Shown: positions 18,997 to 28,741 of the stretch, one piece after another | Layout: each line of letters starts with the position of its first letter | Numbering within the stretch: the first letter of the stretch is position 1 | NCBI GenBank assembly: GCA_025351405.1 | Contig: JANXVZ010000023.1 | Coordinates: 62,001-126,000, forward strand | DNA: 64,000 nt | Reading direction: 5' to 3' | DNA from: Sphingomonadales bacterium | GTDB taxonomy: Bacteria; Pseudomonadota; Alphaproteobacteria; Sphingomonadales; Sphingomonadaceae | The notes under the pieces: model-generated | What the model was told of the DNA's origin: nothing | Seen by the model: the letters and a program-made list of their open reading frames with translations, nothing else | The model's database searches: none | Program-made: the position numbers and the translations under genes

Positions 18997-19326
18997 CTAG
19001 ACCGAAAAACTCGACCCGCAGCCGCAGCCTGACGCCGCGTTCGGGTTGCGCACTTCGAACGCCGCGGCGCCGATCTTTTCGACATAATCGACTTCGGCGC
19101 CGGCAACGAAGGCGAGCGAATCGGGGTCGATGAGCATGGTGACGCCATCGGTCTCGACGGCAAGGTCATCGGCGGCGGGGCTGGCTTCAAGGCCGAACTT
19201 GTACTGGAACCCGGCGCAACCGCCGCCATCGACGGCGAGGCGGAGCATGAGGCCGGGCTTGCCCTGGCGCGCCGCGATGGCGGAAACGCGGGCAGCGGCG
19301 GCGGGCATCAGGCGGGGTGCATCCAT
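18997..19326 (-). CDS. erpA: HesB/IscA-type iron-sulfur cluster insertion protein (ErpA-like)
   Basis: GGGCAGFQYKFGLE and NPNAASGCGCGSSF cysteine motifs. Confidence 0.88.
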   Translation of the reverse strand: MDAPRLMPAAAARVSAIAARQGKPGLMLRLAVDGGGCAGFQYKFGLEASPAADDLAVETDGVTMLIDPDSLAFVAGAEVDYVEKIGAAAFEVRNPNAASGCGCGSSFSV

Positions 19327-19373
19327 GCGACAGATGTAGGCGCGGTGACCGGTCGTGACAACCGGGTCGCTGG

Positions 19374-20750
19374 TCAGCGCCGGTTGGGGATCGGCGTCAT
19401 GCCGCCGATGGCGATGGTGGTGGCGGACGTGATGTCCTCGGCATCGGCAGTCTGCGGTCCGATCGGGCCGGTAATCCCGCCACTGCCGGCACCGCCATTG
19501 ACGTTCTGTGCCGCCAGCACGAATGCCGAGGCATCGAGAAACGGCCGCGGGTTGACTGCGCGGCCATCGACGCGGATTTCATAGTGCAGATGCGTGCCGG
19601 TCGAACGGCCCGTGGAGCCCATGCGGCCGATCATGTCACCCTGGTGCACGGTCTGCCCGGCGGTGACGAGAATCTTCGACAAATGGCCATAGCGGGTTTC
19701 GATGCCCTTGCCGTGCTCCAGTTCGATGACGTTGCCATAGCCATTGGCGCGCCCGGCAAGGCCGACCTTGCCATCGGCGGCGGCATAGATCGGCTCCCCC
19801 ATCGACCCGGCCATGTCGAGCCCGGCGTGCATTGCAGCGCCACCGTTGAACGGATCGTAGCGGACGCCGAAGCCGGAGGTGAAGCTGTAGCTTTTTACCG
19901 GGACATAGGCGGGAATGGCGGCAACAGCGGCCTGCAGCACGCTGAGCTTTTTCCAGCTGACGAACAAATCCTTGAAGCGCGGCTCTGCGTCCATGCTGAC
20001 GGGAATATAGGGGCCGCCGACGCCCGCAGCAGCGTTGGACGCGCCGCCGGCAGCGTTGAAATCGCTGGCCTGGACAAAGCGGTTGGGGTCCAGCCCCAGC
20101 CGGCTGATCAGCGCGCGGGTTTCGCGCAGCTTGGCCTCGGCGGCACCGGTGGCCTTGTCGACAAATGCCAGTTGCTGGTTTTCGAGCTGGCGGAAAGGCT
20201 CGGCAAGGTTTGCAACCGGCGCGGCAGCGATGGCGACGGCAACCGTTTTGCGACCATGGCCACGCAGCTTTGTCGCAGGAACAAGGTCACGCGCCATGCT
20301 GAGATCGGCGGCGGCGCTCTGGACGAGGGAATCACCCTGCGACTGGCGCGGCAGCATCCTGGCGAGTTGCTTCAGATCGGCCTTGTTTGTCAAAAGTGCG
20401 GCGAGAAAGGCCTGGCGCGCTTCGAGCATATCGGCACGGGCGGCGACATTGCCCTTCAACGCCGCGGTTTCGGACTTCATTGCCTGCAACTGGGTCTGCA
20501 TGCGGGCAAGCTCGGCCTGCTTGACCGAAAGCGCCGCATCGACCTGCTGGTTGCCGGCCACCATCGACGTGGTGGCAACGCCGAGCCACCCTGCGACCAG
20601 AACTGCTGAACCGATTGCCATGACTTGGTGCCGTGTCCTCATTTTGACGGTCAGGTGACCGCTGGCCCTGTGCCAGGTGAAGTCATGTTCAGGGAGAACA
20701 TGGCCAAGTTTCTGCGTCAGCCGTTGATAGGCCTGATGGAAACCTGACAC
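19374..20750 (-). CDS. M23 family metallopeptidase with TM and coiled-coil region
   Basis: HAGLDMAGSMGEPIYAAADGKV, NVIELEHGKGIETRYGHLSKILVTAGQTVHQGDMIGRMGSTGRSTGTHLHYEI. Confidence 0.9.
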   Translation of the reverse strand: MSGFHQAYQRLTQKLGHVLPEHDFTWHRASGHLTVKMRTRHQVMAIGSAVLVAGWLGVATTSMVAGNQQVDAALSVKQAELARMQTQLQAMKSETAALKGNVAARADMLEARQAFLAALLTNKADLKQLARMLPRQSQGDSLVQSAAADLSMARDLVPATKLRGHGRKTVAVAIAAAPVANLAEPFRQLENQQLAFVDKATGAAEAKLRETRALISRLGLDPNRFVQASDFNAAGGASNAAAGVGGPYIPVSMDAEPRFKDLFVSWKKLSVLQAAVAAIPAYVPVKSYSFTSGFGVRYDPFNGGAAMHAGLDMAGSMGEPIYAAADGKVGLAGRANGYGNVIELEHGKGIETRYGHLSKILVTAGQTVHQGDMIGRMGSTGRSTGTHLHYEIRVDGRAVNPRPFLDASAFVLAAQNVNGGAGSGGITGPIGPQTADAEDITSATTIAIGGMTPIPNRR

Positions 20751-21029
20751 GTGTCAAAAACCCCTGATGCTTTGATCGGAAACGCTTTTTACAGCGTTCC
20801 CGCGATGACATCGTACGCCGTACTGGTACGCTTGAAAGGCGATCCCGATGTCCGGGCGCTTTCACCAGGCTGTTGGACCAGCGGCGGCGCGGCACCGCAA
20901 GTGTCATCCGTGCAAGGCTGGCCCAACCGTGAAAACTCCACGATGAGTTGAGCAACTACCCGAAATATTCCGGTTTCGACACGCAACCAAAATTGCGCGC
21001 CGGCGTAATTGGCGGCTCGAATCGCCGGG

Positions 21030-21497
21030 TCAGGCCAGCATTCGTGCCGCGGCCAGCACTGCCGCCGCATGGCCCGGCACCTTAACCTTGTGCCACACCT
21101 GCGCGATGACGCCCTCGCGGTCGATGAGGAAGGTGGCACGCTCGATCCCCATATAGGTCTTGCCGTACATGCTTTTTTCCACCCAGACGCCATAGGCATC
21201 GGTGACGGTCCCGGCGTCGTCGGCGCCGAGGCCAACCGTCAGGCCATGCTTGGCGCGGAACCTTTCATGCGCCCTGGCGGTGTCACGCGACACGCCGACG
21301 ACATCGGTATCGGCTGCGGCAAAGTCTGCCAGCAGGGCGGAAAAGTCCTTGCCCTCGGTCGTGCACCCCGGGGTATCGTCCTTGGGGTAGAAATACAGCA
21401 CCAGCTTGCGGCCCTTGTGGGCAGCAAGGCTGATGGCACCGTTGTCCCCGGCGATCGTGAAAGCGGGGGCGGTATCGCCGGCTTTGGGTGCAGTCAT
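21030..21497 (-). CDS. bcp: peroxiredoxin of the Bcp/AhpC-TSA family
   Basis: GRKLVLYFYPKDDTPGCTTEGKDFSALLADF. Confidence 0.9.
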   Translation of the reverse strand: MTAPKAGDTAPAFTIAGDNGAISLAAHKGRKLVLYFYPKDDTPGCTTEGKDFSALLADFAAADTDVVGVSRDTARAHERFRAKHGLTVGLGADDAGTVTDAYGVWVEKSMYGKTYMGIERATFLIDREGVIAQVWHKVKVPGHAAAVLAAARMLA

Positions 21498-24337
21498 CAG
21501 TCATCACCTTTCGTGCGGGGCCGCGCGGGCGCCAGCAAGGCCGCCCAGGCCAGCTTCACCCGGGTTCTGGCGGCAGTCAACGCCGTCGCCAATGCGGCAA
21601 AATCGGCCATGCCCAGCCCGCGCGCCAGCATCGCTTCGACCGGCGGGCTGAAACCGGCGGGGATTTGCGCGCCCTGCGCGACCAGCCGCAGCAGCACCAG
21701 CAGCCGTGTCATGAGGTCGTGTTCCGCCAGCAGGTCCGGCAGCGCGCCGGCACTGCCCAGCACCTCGAGAGCGGCCCGCAGGTCGGGGACCAAGCCGATG
21801 CGATCTCGAAGCTGGACAAAATGCACGAGGAATTCGAGATCGACGAGCCCACCTTGTGCCAGCTTGACGTCCCATGCCCCCTTGGGCGGCTTGGCGACGG
21901 CAATATCGGCGCGCATCGCGGTGACGGCGCGGCGCAGCACCTCTGCATCGCGAACGCGCCCAAGCGCGGCGGCAATCGCGGCACCGGCGTCGGCGCGCGC
22001 CGCCGCACCGCCGATAACGACGCGGGCGCGGGTCAATGCCATGTGTTCCCAGCTTTCCGCTTCGTCCTGCTGGTAGCGCGCGAAACTGGCGATCGAAACC
22101 GCGAGCATGCCCTTGGCACCCCAGGGACGCAGCCGCGTATCGACTTCGTACAGGGCACCGGCGGCAGTCGGCACCGACAGGGCCGCCGTGAGACGCGCGG
22201 CGAGCCTGTTGAAATAGAGTGTGCCCGCCAGCGGCTTGGGCCCATCGGACACCCCCAGATGGTCGGCGCTGAACAGATAAACCAGATCAAGGTCCGAGGC
22301 ATGGGTAAGGGCGCTGCCGCCATATCGCCCCAGCGCCAGGATAACGACACCTGCCGAGCCGGGGAGATGGCCATGCGCGCGGGCGAATTCGGCCTCGACC
22401 GCCGGCACGACGATGGCCAGCGCTGCATCGGCAAGGTCGGACAGCGACCGGGCCGCCAGCAACGGATCGGCACGACCGGTGACGAGCTGCGCGCCGAGTT
22501 GAAAGCGCCTTTCCCCGGTCCAGCGCCGCACGCGATCGAGCAGCGTCTCAAGTTCGGCATCGGGACCGCAATATCGGGCGAGATCTGCGGTCAGCACCGC
22601 TGCGTCGGGCAGCGGCGCAAAGGCATCGGGCGCCAGCATGACGTCGAACAGCGCCGGGTCGCGTGCCAGGGCATCGGCGAGCACCGGGGTCAGCCCGAGC
22701 AGGTCGCCGAGCAGCCCGACCAGCGCTGGATTGGCCTCGAGCATCGCAAAAAACTGCGCGCCCGTCGGCAGTTGCGCCAGAAAACTGTCGAGCCGGGCGG
22801 CAGCCTGCGACGGGTCCGCGGCGGCCGCGATATTGGCGACAAGCGCCGGCAGGATCGTCTCGAAGGCGGCGCGCGCCGGCTCGCTGCGCAGGGCCCGGAC
22901 CTGGGGTGAACGCCATTTGGCGATCAGTGGCGGCAGCAACCTGGCAAGCCCGGGATGGTGGCGCTTCAGCCATGGCAGCGGTTCGGCGGGCACGACGCCC
23001 TCGCCTTGCGGACGGGCATCGGCGATCAACCGGTCATACGCCGCCGCGACCGGCGTGGTCGCTGTCTTCAGCCGCCGTTCGAGGCTGGCCCAGTCGCGCG
23101 CGCCCGACAGCAACGCGACGGCGGTACGGTCGGCGGCTTGCAGGGGGACGGCATGGGTCTGCTCGTCGCGGCGCATCTGCAGGCGGTGTTCGACGGTCCG
23201 CAGCAGCCGATAGCTTTCGGCAAGCGCAGCGGCCTCCGCTGGCGCGATACGCCCGGCGGCGGCGAGAGCGGCCAAGCCGTCCAGCGTGGCCGGGGCACGC
23301 AACGCCGGGTCGCGCCCGCCCCAGATGAGCTGGTGTATCTGCGCGAAAAACTCCACCTCGCGGATGCCGCCGCGACCACGTTTCAGGTCATACCCCGGCC
23401 CCAGCGCCTGGCCGGCATCGAAATGGTCGCGGATGCGCAAGCTCACCGCCTGGATGTCACGCACCGCCGTCCAATCGAGGCTGCGTCGCCACACGAAGGG
23501 CCGGATTGCATCGAGAAGACCCTGCCCAAGTGCCTTGTCACCCCCACAGGTCCGCGCCCGGATGAAGGCCACCCGCTCCCAGGTCAGCGCTTCGGACTGG
23601 TAATAATGTTCGGCAGCACCGGCGGCGATGCTGATCGGCGTGATTTCCGATGCCGGCCGCAAGCGCAGATCGACCCGCGCCACATAGCCGTCCGCCGTCT
23701 GCGTGGACAGGATGGCCACCGCCCGGCGCGCGATGCGCACCGCTGCCTCGCCCGGATCCTCATGGGCACGGCGGGGCAGTGTTTCCGGATCGTGGACTAG
23801 AATCAGATCGACATCCGATGAATAATTGAGCTCGCCACTGCCAAGCTTGCCCAGCGCCAGCGCCGCCAGGCCTTTATTGGGCGCGTCACGCTCCGCCAGC
23901 GCCGCGCCGATGGCGATATCGATGGCAAGGTCGGCAAAGTCCGAAAGCGCGCGGGTGACGCGTTCGAGCGGCCACAGGCCGGCCAGATCGGCGAGTGCCA
24001 CCGTCAATGCAACGTCGCCGCGGGCCTTGCGCAGGCGCATATCGACCGGCTCCGCAGCTGCGGCGGCACGGGCCATCGCTGCTGCAAACGCAGTCTCGGG
24101 GCCGGAATCGGCGAACGCCGCCAGAATGTGCCGGCGCCCGCGCAGCAGGCCTTTCAGGAACGGCGCCTGCGTCCAGGCCGTGCTCGCCGCAGTGACCATG
24201 GCCGCATCGAGGCCGGTCGGCAGCAGCGCCGCCAGTTCGGGTGCAGGGTCGCGTGGCGGCAGGGTGAAGCTCACCCGCCGACCTTGCCACCCGGAATCGC
24301 CGGAGTCACGCGGCCGGGGCGACCCATGCCGGGTCAC
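21497..24337 (-). CDS. glnE: bifunctional glutamine synthetase adenylyltransferase/adenylyl-removing enzyme
   Basis: Duplicated nucleotidyltransferase motifs (GKLGSGELNYSSDVDLILVHD; GRYGGSALTHASDLDLVYLF), KRGRGGIREVEFFAQ. The start may be internal to the ORF. Confidence 0.95.
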   Translation of the reverse strand: MTRHGSPRPRDSGDSGWQGRRVSFTLPPRDPAPELAALLPTGLDAAMVTAASTAWTQAPFLKGLLRGRRHILAAFADSGPETAFAAAMARAAAAAEPVDMRLRKARGDVALTVALADLAGLWPLERVTRALSDFADLAIDIAIGAALAERDAPNKGLAALALGKLGSGELNYSSDVDLILVHDPETLPRRAHEDPGEAAVRIARRAVAILSTQTADGYVARVDLRLRPASEITPISIAAGAAEHYYQSEALTWERVAFIRARTCGGDKALGQGLLDAIRPFVWRRSLDWTAVRDIQAVSLRIRDHFDAGQALGPGYDLKRGRGGIREVEFFAQIHQLIWGGRDPALRAPATLDGLAALAAAGRIAPAEAAALAESYRLLRTVEHRLQMRRDEQTHAVPLQAADRTAVALLSGARDWASLERRLKTATTPVAAAYDRLIADARPQGEGVVPAEPLPWLKRHHPGLARLLPPLIAKWRSPQVRALRSEPARAAFETILPALVANIAAAADPSQAAARLDSFLAQLPTGAQFFAMLEANPALVGLLGDLLGLTPVLADALARDPALFDVMLAPDAFAPLPDAAVLTADLARYCGPDAELETLLDRVRRWTGERRFQLGAQLVTGRADPLLAARSLSDLADAALAIVVPAVEAEFARAHGHLPGSAGVVILALGRYGGSALTHASDLDLVYLFSADHLGVSDGPKPLAGTLYFNRLAARLTAALSVPTAAGALYEVDTRLRPWGAKGMLAVSIASFARYQQDEAESWEHMALTRARVVIGGAAARADAGAAIAAALGRVRDAEVLRRAVTAMRADIAVAKPPKGAWDVKLAQGGLVDLEFLVHFVQLRDRIGLVPDLRAALEVLGSAGALPDLLAEHDLMTRLLVLLRLVAQGAQIPAGFSPPVEAMLARGLGMADFAALATALTAARTRVKLAWAALLAPARPRTKGDD

Positions 24338-24436
24338 GCAGCCGGGTTTCAGGGAACAATCACGCCGCCTTTGTGTTAAAGCTGCGGATAGTCAGGCCCG
24401 GATGTTCCGGGGAACCTGCGCCACGGGAACCTTGCT

Positions 24437-24577
24437 ATGCGCAAATCGATCATGATCACCGCCATCATCACCGCCGCCATCGGCCTGTCGGCCTGCAACA
24501 CCGTTGCCGGCGCCGGCAAGGACGTCAGCTCCGCCGGCAAGGCCGTGACCAAGACCGCCAACGACGTCAAGAACTAG
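24437..24577 (+). CDS. entericidin A/B family lipoprotein
   Basis: 46 aa MRKSIMITAIITAAIGLSACNTVAGAGKDVSSAGKAVTKTANDVKN; lipobox LSAC; typical entericidin pattern. Confidence 0.88.
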   Translation: MRKSIMITAIITAAIGLSACNTVAGAGKDVSSAGKAVTKTANDVKN

Positions 24578-24587
24578 CAGACGGCGC

Positions 24588-24624
24588 ACGGCGGCCGCAC
24601 CCCCGGGGTGCGGCCGCCGTTTTG
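24588..24624 (+). terminator. rho-independent terminator after the entericidin gene
   Basis: Perfect palindrome ACGGCGGCCGCACCCCGGGGTGCGGCCGCCGT followed by TTTG. Confidence 0.85.
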
Positions 24625-24628
24625 CTGT

Positions 24629-25435
24629 CTAGACCACCGCCGGCGGCTGCGCCGTTGCCGCGGCTTCGCGCGCGCGGCTGCGTTCGGTGAACCAGATGCC
24701 GAGAATCGAAACTTCGTAAAGCAGCATCAGCGGGATCGCCAAGGCGAACTGCGACCAGACATCGGGAGGCGTCAGCACGGCGGCGACGGCAAACGCGCCG
24801 ACGATGGCGTAGCGCCGGCCCTTTTTCAGCTGGTCACGGGTGACGATGCCGGCACGCTCCAACAGCATCAACAACACCGGCAACAGGAAGGCGACACCGA
24901 AGCCCAGGATCATGTTCATCACGAGATCGAGATATTCGCCCATCGCCGGCAAGGCCTCCTGGCTGATGCCGGTGACGGCGCCCGATGACTGGAAGCCGAG
25001 GAAGAAGCGAAACGCCGTCGGCATGACCACATAGTAAGCCAGCGCCGCACCCATGGTGAACAACACCGGGGTCGCCAGCAGAAACGGCAGGAAGGCCCGC
25101 TTTTCGCGTTTATACAGCCCCGGCGCGACGAATGCCCAAAGCTGGTTGGCGATGATCGGGAAGGACAGGCAGATCGCAGCGAATGCCGCCACCTTGATAT
25201 CGACGAAGAAGGCCTCGTAGAGCTTGGTGTAAATCAGCTTGCCCTGGGTGGAAGGGCCATAGGCCTTGACCAGCGGCTGGACCAGAAAGCCGAATATGCG
25301 CCCGGCCTGCGAAAAGGCGATGCCGAAGCAGACGACAAAGGCCAGAAAGGATTTCAGCAGGCGGCTGCGCAGTTCGATCAGGTGATCGAGCAAGGGGGCC
25401 TTGCTGGCGTCGATCTCGGACGCATCGTCGCTCAT
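24629..25435 (-). CDS. tatC: twin-arginine translocase subunit TatC
   Basis: PLLDHLIELRSRLLKSFLAFVVCF...FMGAA..., six TM. Confidence 0.95.
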   Translation of the reverse strand: MSDDASEIDASKAPLLDHLIELRSRLLKSFLAFVVCFGIAFSQAGRIFGFLVQPLVKAYGPSTQGKLIYTKLYEAFFVDIKVAAFAAICLSFPIIANQLWAFVAPGLYKREKRAFLPFLLATPVLFTMGAALAYYVVMPTAFRFFLGFQSSGAVTGISQEALPAMGEYLDLVMNMILGFGVAFLLPVLLMLLERAGIVTRDQLKKGRRYAIVGAFAVAAVLTPPDVWSQFALAIPLMLLYEVSILGIWFTERSRAREAAATAQPPAVV

Positions 25436-25899
25436 GATTCAGGCGCGGCGACGCGCGGTCTGGCGGTGCGCTTGCGCGCGGGCTTCGGGATCGCAGCGGC
25501 GGTGTCGGCCTTGGCCTTGCGCGGCCGGCGCGCCGTCATCGGCTTTGCCGCATCGTCCGCCTGTGCCGCATCGCCCCGCTGCGGCCATGGTGCGACCTGG
25601 GGTTCGGCTGCCGCCAGCATCACCGGGTCGGGCTGCACATAGGAATTGGCCAGCGGGTCCGGGATGATCGTCGCCTTCATGATCGCTTCGTTCTGCGCCG
25701 CCCAGGCCTTCTGCATTTCCTCGAGTTCGGCCTCGCGCATCATGGTGTCGAACCCCGAGCGCAGGTGGCGCGACATGGCGCGACCCTTGGCGACCCACTG
25801 GCCGATCATCCGCATGACGCGCGGCAGGTCCTTTGGCCCGATGACGACCAGCGCCACCAGCCCGATTACCAGAAGTTCAGAGGAATCGATGCCGAACAT
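25432..25899 (-). CDS. tatB: twin-arginine translocase subunit TatB
   Basis: MFGIDSSELLVIGLVALVVIGPKDLPRVMRMIGQWVAKGR; overlaps the tatC start. Confidence 0.95.
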   Translation of the reverse strand: MFGIDSSELLVIGLVALVVIGPKDLPRVMRMIGQWVAKGRAMSRHLRSGFDTMMREAELEEMQKAWAAQNEAIMKATIIPDPLANSYVQPDPVMLAAAEPQVAPWPQRGDAAQADDAAKPMTARRPRKAKADTAAAIPKPARKRTARPRVAAPES

Positions 25900-25923
25900 C
25901 GCCCGCTGCCCGGGCCAGGCCGA

Positions 25924-26169
25924 TCAGCGCCGCGTATCTTCGACGACCGGTCCCACCGTGGGGCTGACAGCCGGCGTGACCGTCGTTGTGACCTGCGGCG
26001 GCACCCCGGGCGTTCCGGCCGGCGGCGTTTCACCTTCGGCAAGACCCTTCTTGAAGCTGTTGATACCCTTGGCAAAATCCCCCATCAAATCCGAAATCCG
26101 GCCACGGCCGAACAGCAGCATGACGACGAGGATGAGGATGACCCAGTGGATGAGGCTGAACGAGCCCAT
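25924..26169 (-). CDS. tatA: twin-arginine translocase subunit TatA
   Basis: [43 protein letters not shown]. Confidence 0.95.
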   Translation of the reverse strand: MGSFSLIHWVILILVVMLLFGRGRISDLMGDFAKGINSFKKGLAEGETPPAGTPGVPPQVTTTVTPAVSPTVGPVVEDTRR

Positions 26170-26289
26170 GGCGTTTGACCTTGTGAAGCACGACTATGGT
26201 GCCGCTTTACAGCGGTTATGCCCGTCAAGCTAGGCAGTCATGCCGCTGGCGGCAAGTCACCGCGCGCGCGGCAGCCACGGCACTCTCGA

Positions 26290-28122
26290 TCAATCGAGAT
26301 CGAAGCGGGCCTTGTAATCATGCGCGAGCGCCGGGTCCTGTGCTTCCTTGCGCAGGATACAGTTGCCGATGACGAGCCGCTCGATCTCGGTGCCCATGAA
26401 GCAGCCAAAGGCATCCTCCGGCGTGGCAACGATGGGCTCGCCGCGGACGTTGAAGCTGGTGTTGACCAGCAGCGGGCAGCCGGTGCGCTGCTTGAACGAC
26501 GACAGCAGCGCCCAATAGCGCGGATTTGTCTCGCGGTGCACCGTCTGGATACGCGCCGAATAATCGATGTGAGTGACAGCGGGTATCTCGGAGCGCGCCA
26601 CATTGAGCTTGTCGATCCCGAACAGCGCCTGCTGGTCCTCGGTCATACCGTGCCGACGCTGCGCCACGACATCGCCGACCATCAGCATATAGGGGCTGTC
26701 GTCGTCGAATTCGAACCAGTCGGCAACATCCTCGCGCAGCACCGATGGCGCAAACGGGCGAAAGCTTTCGCGGTATTTGACCTTCAGGTTGAGCAGCCTC
26801 TGCATCGTCGGCGACCGCGGATCGCCCAGAATCGAGCGGTTGCCGAGCGCGCGCGGCCCGAACTCCATCCGGCCCTGCATCCAGCCCACCGCCTTGCCTT
26901 CTGCCAGCGCATCGGCGGTGGTCGCGGTTACCAGGTCGGGTTCCAGGCAATCGAAACGCGCGCCCGCGGCCGCCAGTCGTGCGACAATATCCGCCTCGGC
27001 ATAGTGCGGGCCCAGATAGGCGCCCTGCATCGCGTCGCCGCCGGCAACGCGGCGGGGCTGGCCGCCGAACTGGTACCATCCGGCCAGCGCCGCACCGAGC
27101 GCGCCACCGGCATCCCCTGCCGCCGGTTGTACCCAGATGTCATCGAATATGCCGGCGCGGTGCAGCTTGCCGTTGGCGACGCAGTTCAGCGCGACGCCGC
27201 CGGCAAGACACAGCGCCCGCTCCCCGGTCACGCTGCGGGCATGGCGCGCCAGTCGCAGCACGACTTCCTCGGTGACCGCCTGGATCGACGCGGCAAGGTC
27301 CATCTCGCGCTGGGTCAGTTGTTGTTCGGGGCGGCGCGGTGGCCCTCCGAACAACGCGTCGAAGGCCGGCGAAGTCATGGTAAGACCGGCGGCATAATCG
27401 AAATAGCGCTGGTCGAGCTGGAACGACCCATCGGCCCGCAAGTCGATGAGGTTGTCGAAAATGGCCTGGGCAAAGCGCGGCTCGCCATAGGGGGCCAGCC
27501 CCATCAGCTTGTATTCGCCCGAATTGACCTTGAAGCCGGTGTAGTAGGTGAACGCCGAATACAGGAGCCCGAGGGAATGGGGAAAGTGGATTTCCTTGAT
27601 GATTTCCAGCCGATTGCCTTCGCCATGGCCCAGCGACGTGGTGCACCATTCGCCGACACCATCCATCGTCAACACGGCCGCGCTGTCGAACGGCGAGGGA
27701 AAGAATGCGCTGGCCGCGTGCGACTGGTGATGTTCGGTAAACAGCAACGAACCGTTCCAGCGCCCGCCGCCGGGAAGCTGGCGAACGGCGTCACGCAGCA
27801 TGGATTTCTGGAAAAGCTTGTCCTTTATCCACAGCGGCATTGCACGCCGGAATGAGCCGAACCCCTTGGGCGCCAATGCGAAATAGGTTTCGAGCAGGCG
27901 TTCGAACTTGAGGAACGGCTTTTCGTAGAAGGCGACATGGTCGATGCCTTCGAGCCCGCAGCCGGCAGCTTCAAGGCAATAACGCGCCGCCGCCGCCGGA
28001 AAGCGCGGATCGTGCTTCCTGCGGGTGAAGCGTTCCTCCTGTGCCGCCGCGACGATGCGGCCATCCTCCACCAGCGCTGCTGCGCTGTCATGATAGAAGG
28101 CGGAAATGCCGAGGATGCGCAC
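26290..28122 (-). CDS. NodU/CmcH-type carbamoyltransferase
   Basis: GTG start giving VRILGISAFYHDSAAALVEDGRIVAAAQEERFTRRKHDPRFP; HHQSHAASAFFPSPF; GRMEFGPRALGNRSILGDPR; LVNTSFNVRGEPIV. Confidence 0.95.
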   Translation of the reverse strand: MRILGISAFYHDSAAALVEDGRIVAAAQEERFTRRKHDPRFPAAAARYCLEAAGCGLEGIDHVAFYEKPFLKFERLLETYFALAPKGFGSFRRAMPLWIKDKLFQKSMLRDAVRQLPGGGRWNGSLLFTEHHQSHAASAFFPSPFDSAAVLTMDGVGEWCTTSLGHGEGNRLEIIKEIHFPHSLGLLYSAFTYYTGFKVNSGEYKLMGLAPYGEPRFAQAIFDNLIDLRADGSFQLDQRYFDYAAGLTMTSPAFDALFGGPPRRPEQQLTQREMDLAASIQAVTEEVVLRLARHARSVTGERALCLAGGVALNCVANGKLHRAGIFDDIWVQPAAGDAGGALGAALAGWYQFGGQPRRVAGGDAMQGAYLGPHYAEADIVARLAAAGARFDCLEPDLVTATTADALAEGKAVGWMQGRMEFGPRALGNRSILGDPRSPTMQRLLNLKVKYRESFRPFAPSVLREDVADWFEFDDDSPYMLMVGDVVAQRRHGMTEDQQALFGIDKLNVARSEIPAVTHIDYSARIQTVHRETNPRYWALLSSFKQRTGCPLLVNTSFNVRGEPIVATPEDAFGCFMGTEIERLVIGNCILRKEAQDPALAHDYKARFDLD

Positions 28123-28133
28123 GCCGGCAGCGC

Positions 28134-28283
28134 TCAGAAGATCGAATAGATGAACGGCGCGATGACGGTGCCCTGCGTCAGCACGACCAGCGCCCCGAAC
28201 ACGAACAACAGCGTAAACACCGGCAGCAGCCACAGTTTGCGCCGGGTTTTCATGAACAAAAGCAGCTCGCTGGCAAAATCCAT
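28134..28283 (-). CDS. DUF5989-like small membrane protein
   Basis: 49 aa MDFASELLLFMKTRRKLWLLPVFTLLFVFGALVVLTQGTVIAPFIYSIF, matching the family usually next to NodU-type carbamoyltransferases. Confidence 0.8.
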   Translation of the reverse strand: MDFASELLLFMKTRRKLWLLPVFTLLFVFGALVVLTQGTVIAPFIYSIF

Positions 28284-28306
28284 GATGAGGCTCCGTTGGC
28301 TGGGGT

Positions 28307-28741
28307 CTAGAATTGGTGGATCATGGTGGCCGGGTCGGGGCCCGCAGGCTGGCGGTCGACCCAATAGCTTTGCCCCGCCTGCTTGCGGCGCAGGCCGAGC
28401 GCGTCGCGCCCGCGCAGCCGCATCAGCAGCGCCAGCGGCACGAACATCAACGTGAAGATCAGCAGCATGACAACCGGCGTGACCACCGCCGCCATGGCCA
28501 GGCCAAGCTTGAGCCAGGCCCGGTTTGGCCATGCCAGCACCGCCGGCCACGCCGCGCCCAGGCACACCAGCACGGCGCCGACCCCGGCGAGGACAGCGCA
28601 CAGCATGATGCCCGATCCCATCCACCAGCGCACCGCCGCCAAGGCGATGAACAAGGCGCCGAGGGTAAGCCCGAACTTGCGGTCCGACGGGGGCTTTATC
28701 GCGCCAAAATCGACATAGTTTTCATGCGCGCCGCTGGTCAT
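28307..28741 (-). CDS. SxtJ-family membrane protein
   Basis: 144 aa, DRKFGLTLGALFIALAAVRWW...LLMRLRGRDALGLRRKQAGQSYWVDRQ. Confidence 0.78.
   Translation of the reverse strand: MTSGAHENYVDFGAIKPPSDRKFGLTLGALFIALAAVRWWMGSGIMLCAVLAGVGAVLVCLGAAWPAVLAWPNRAWLKLGLAMAAVVTPVVMLLIFTLMFVPLALLMRLRGRDALGLRRKQAGQSYWVDRQPAGPDPATMIHQF

Noticed and set aside
20778-20800. GGAAACGCT-TTTTAC-AGCGTTCC inverted repeat upstream of the M23 peptidase gene
   Set aside because: Imperfect, short, and without a convincing regulatory or terminator context; kept out of the features list.
26218-27855. 545-aa plus-strand ORF opposite the carbamoyltransferase
   Set aside because: Antisense to conserved carbamoyltransferase motifs; no domain.
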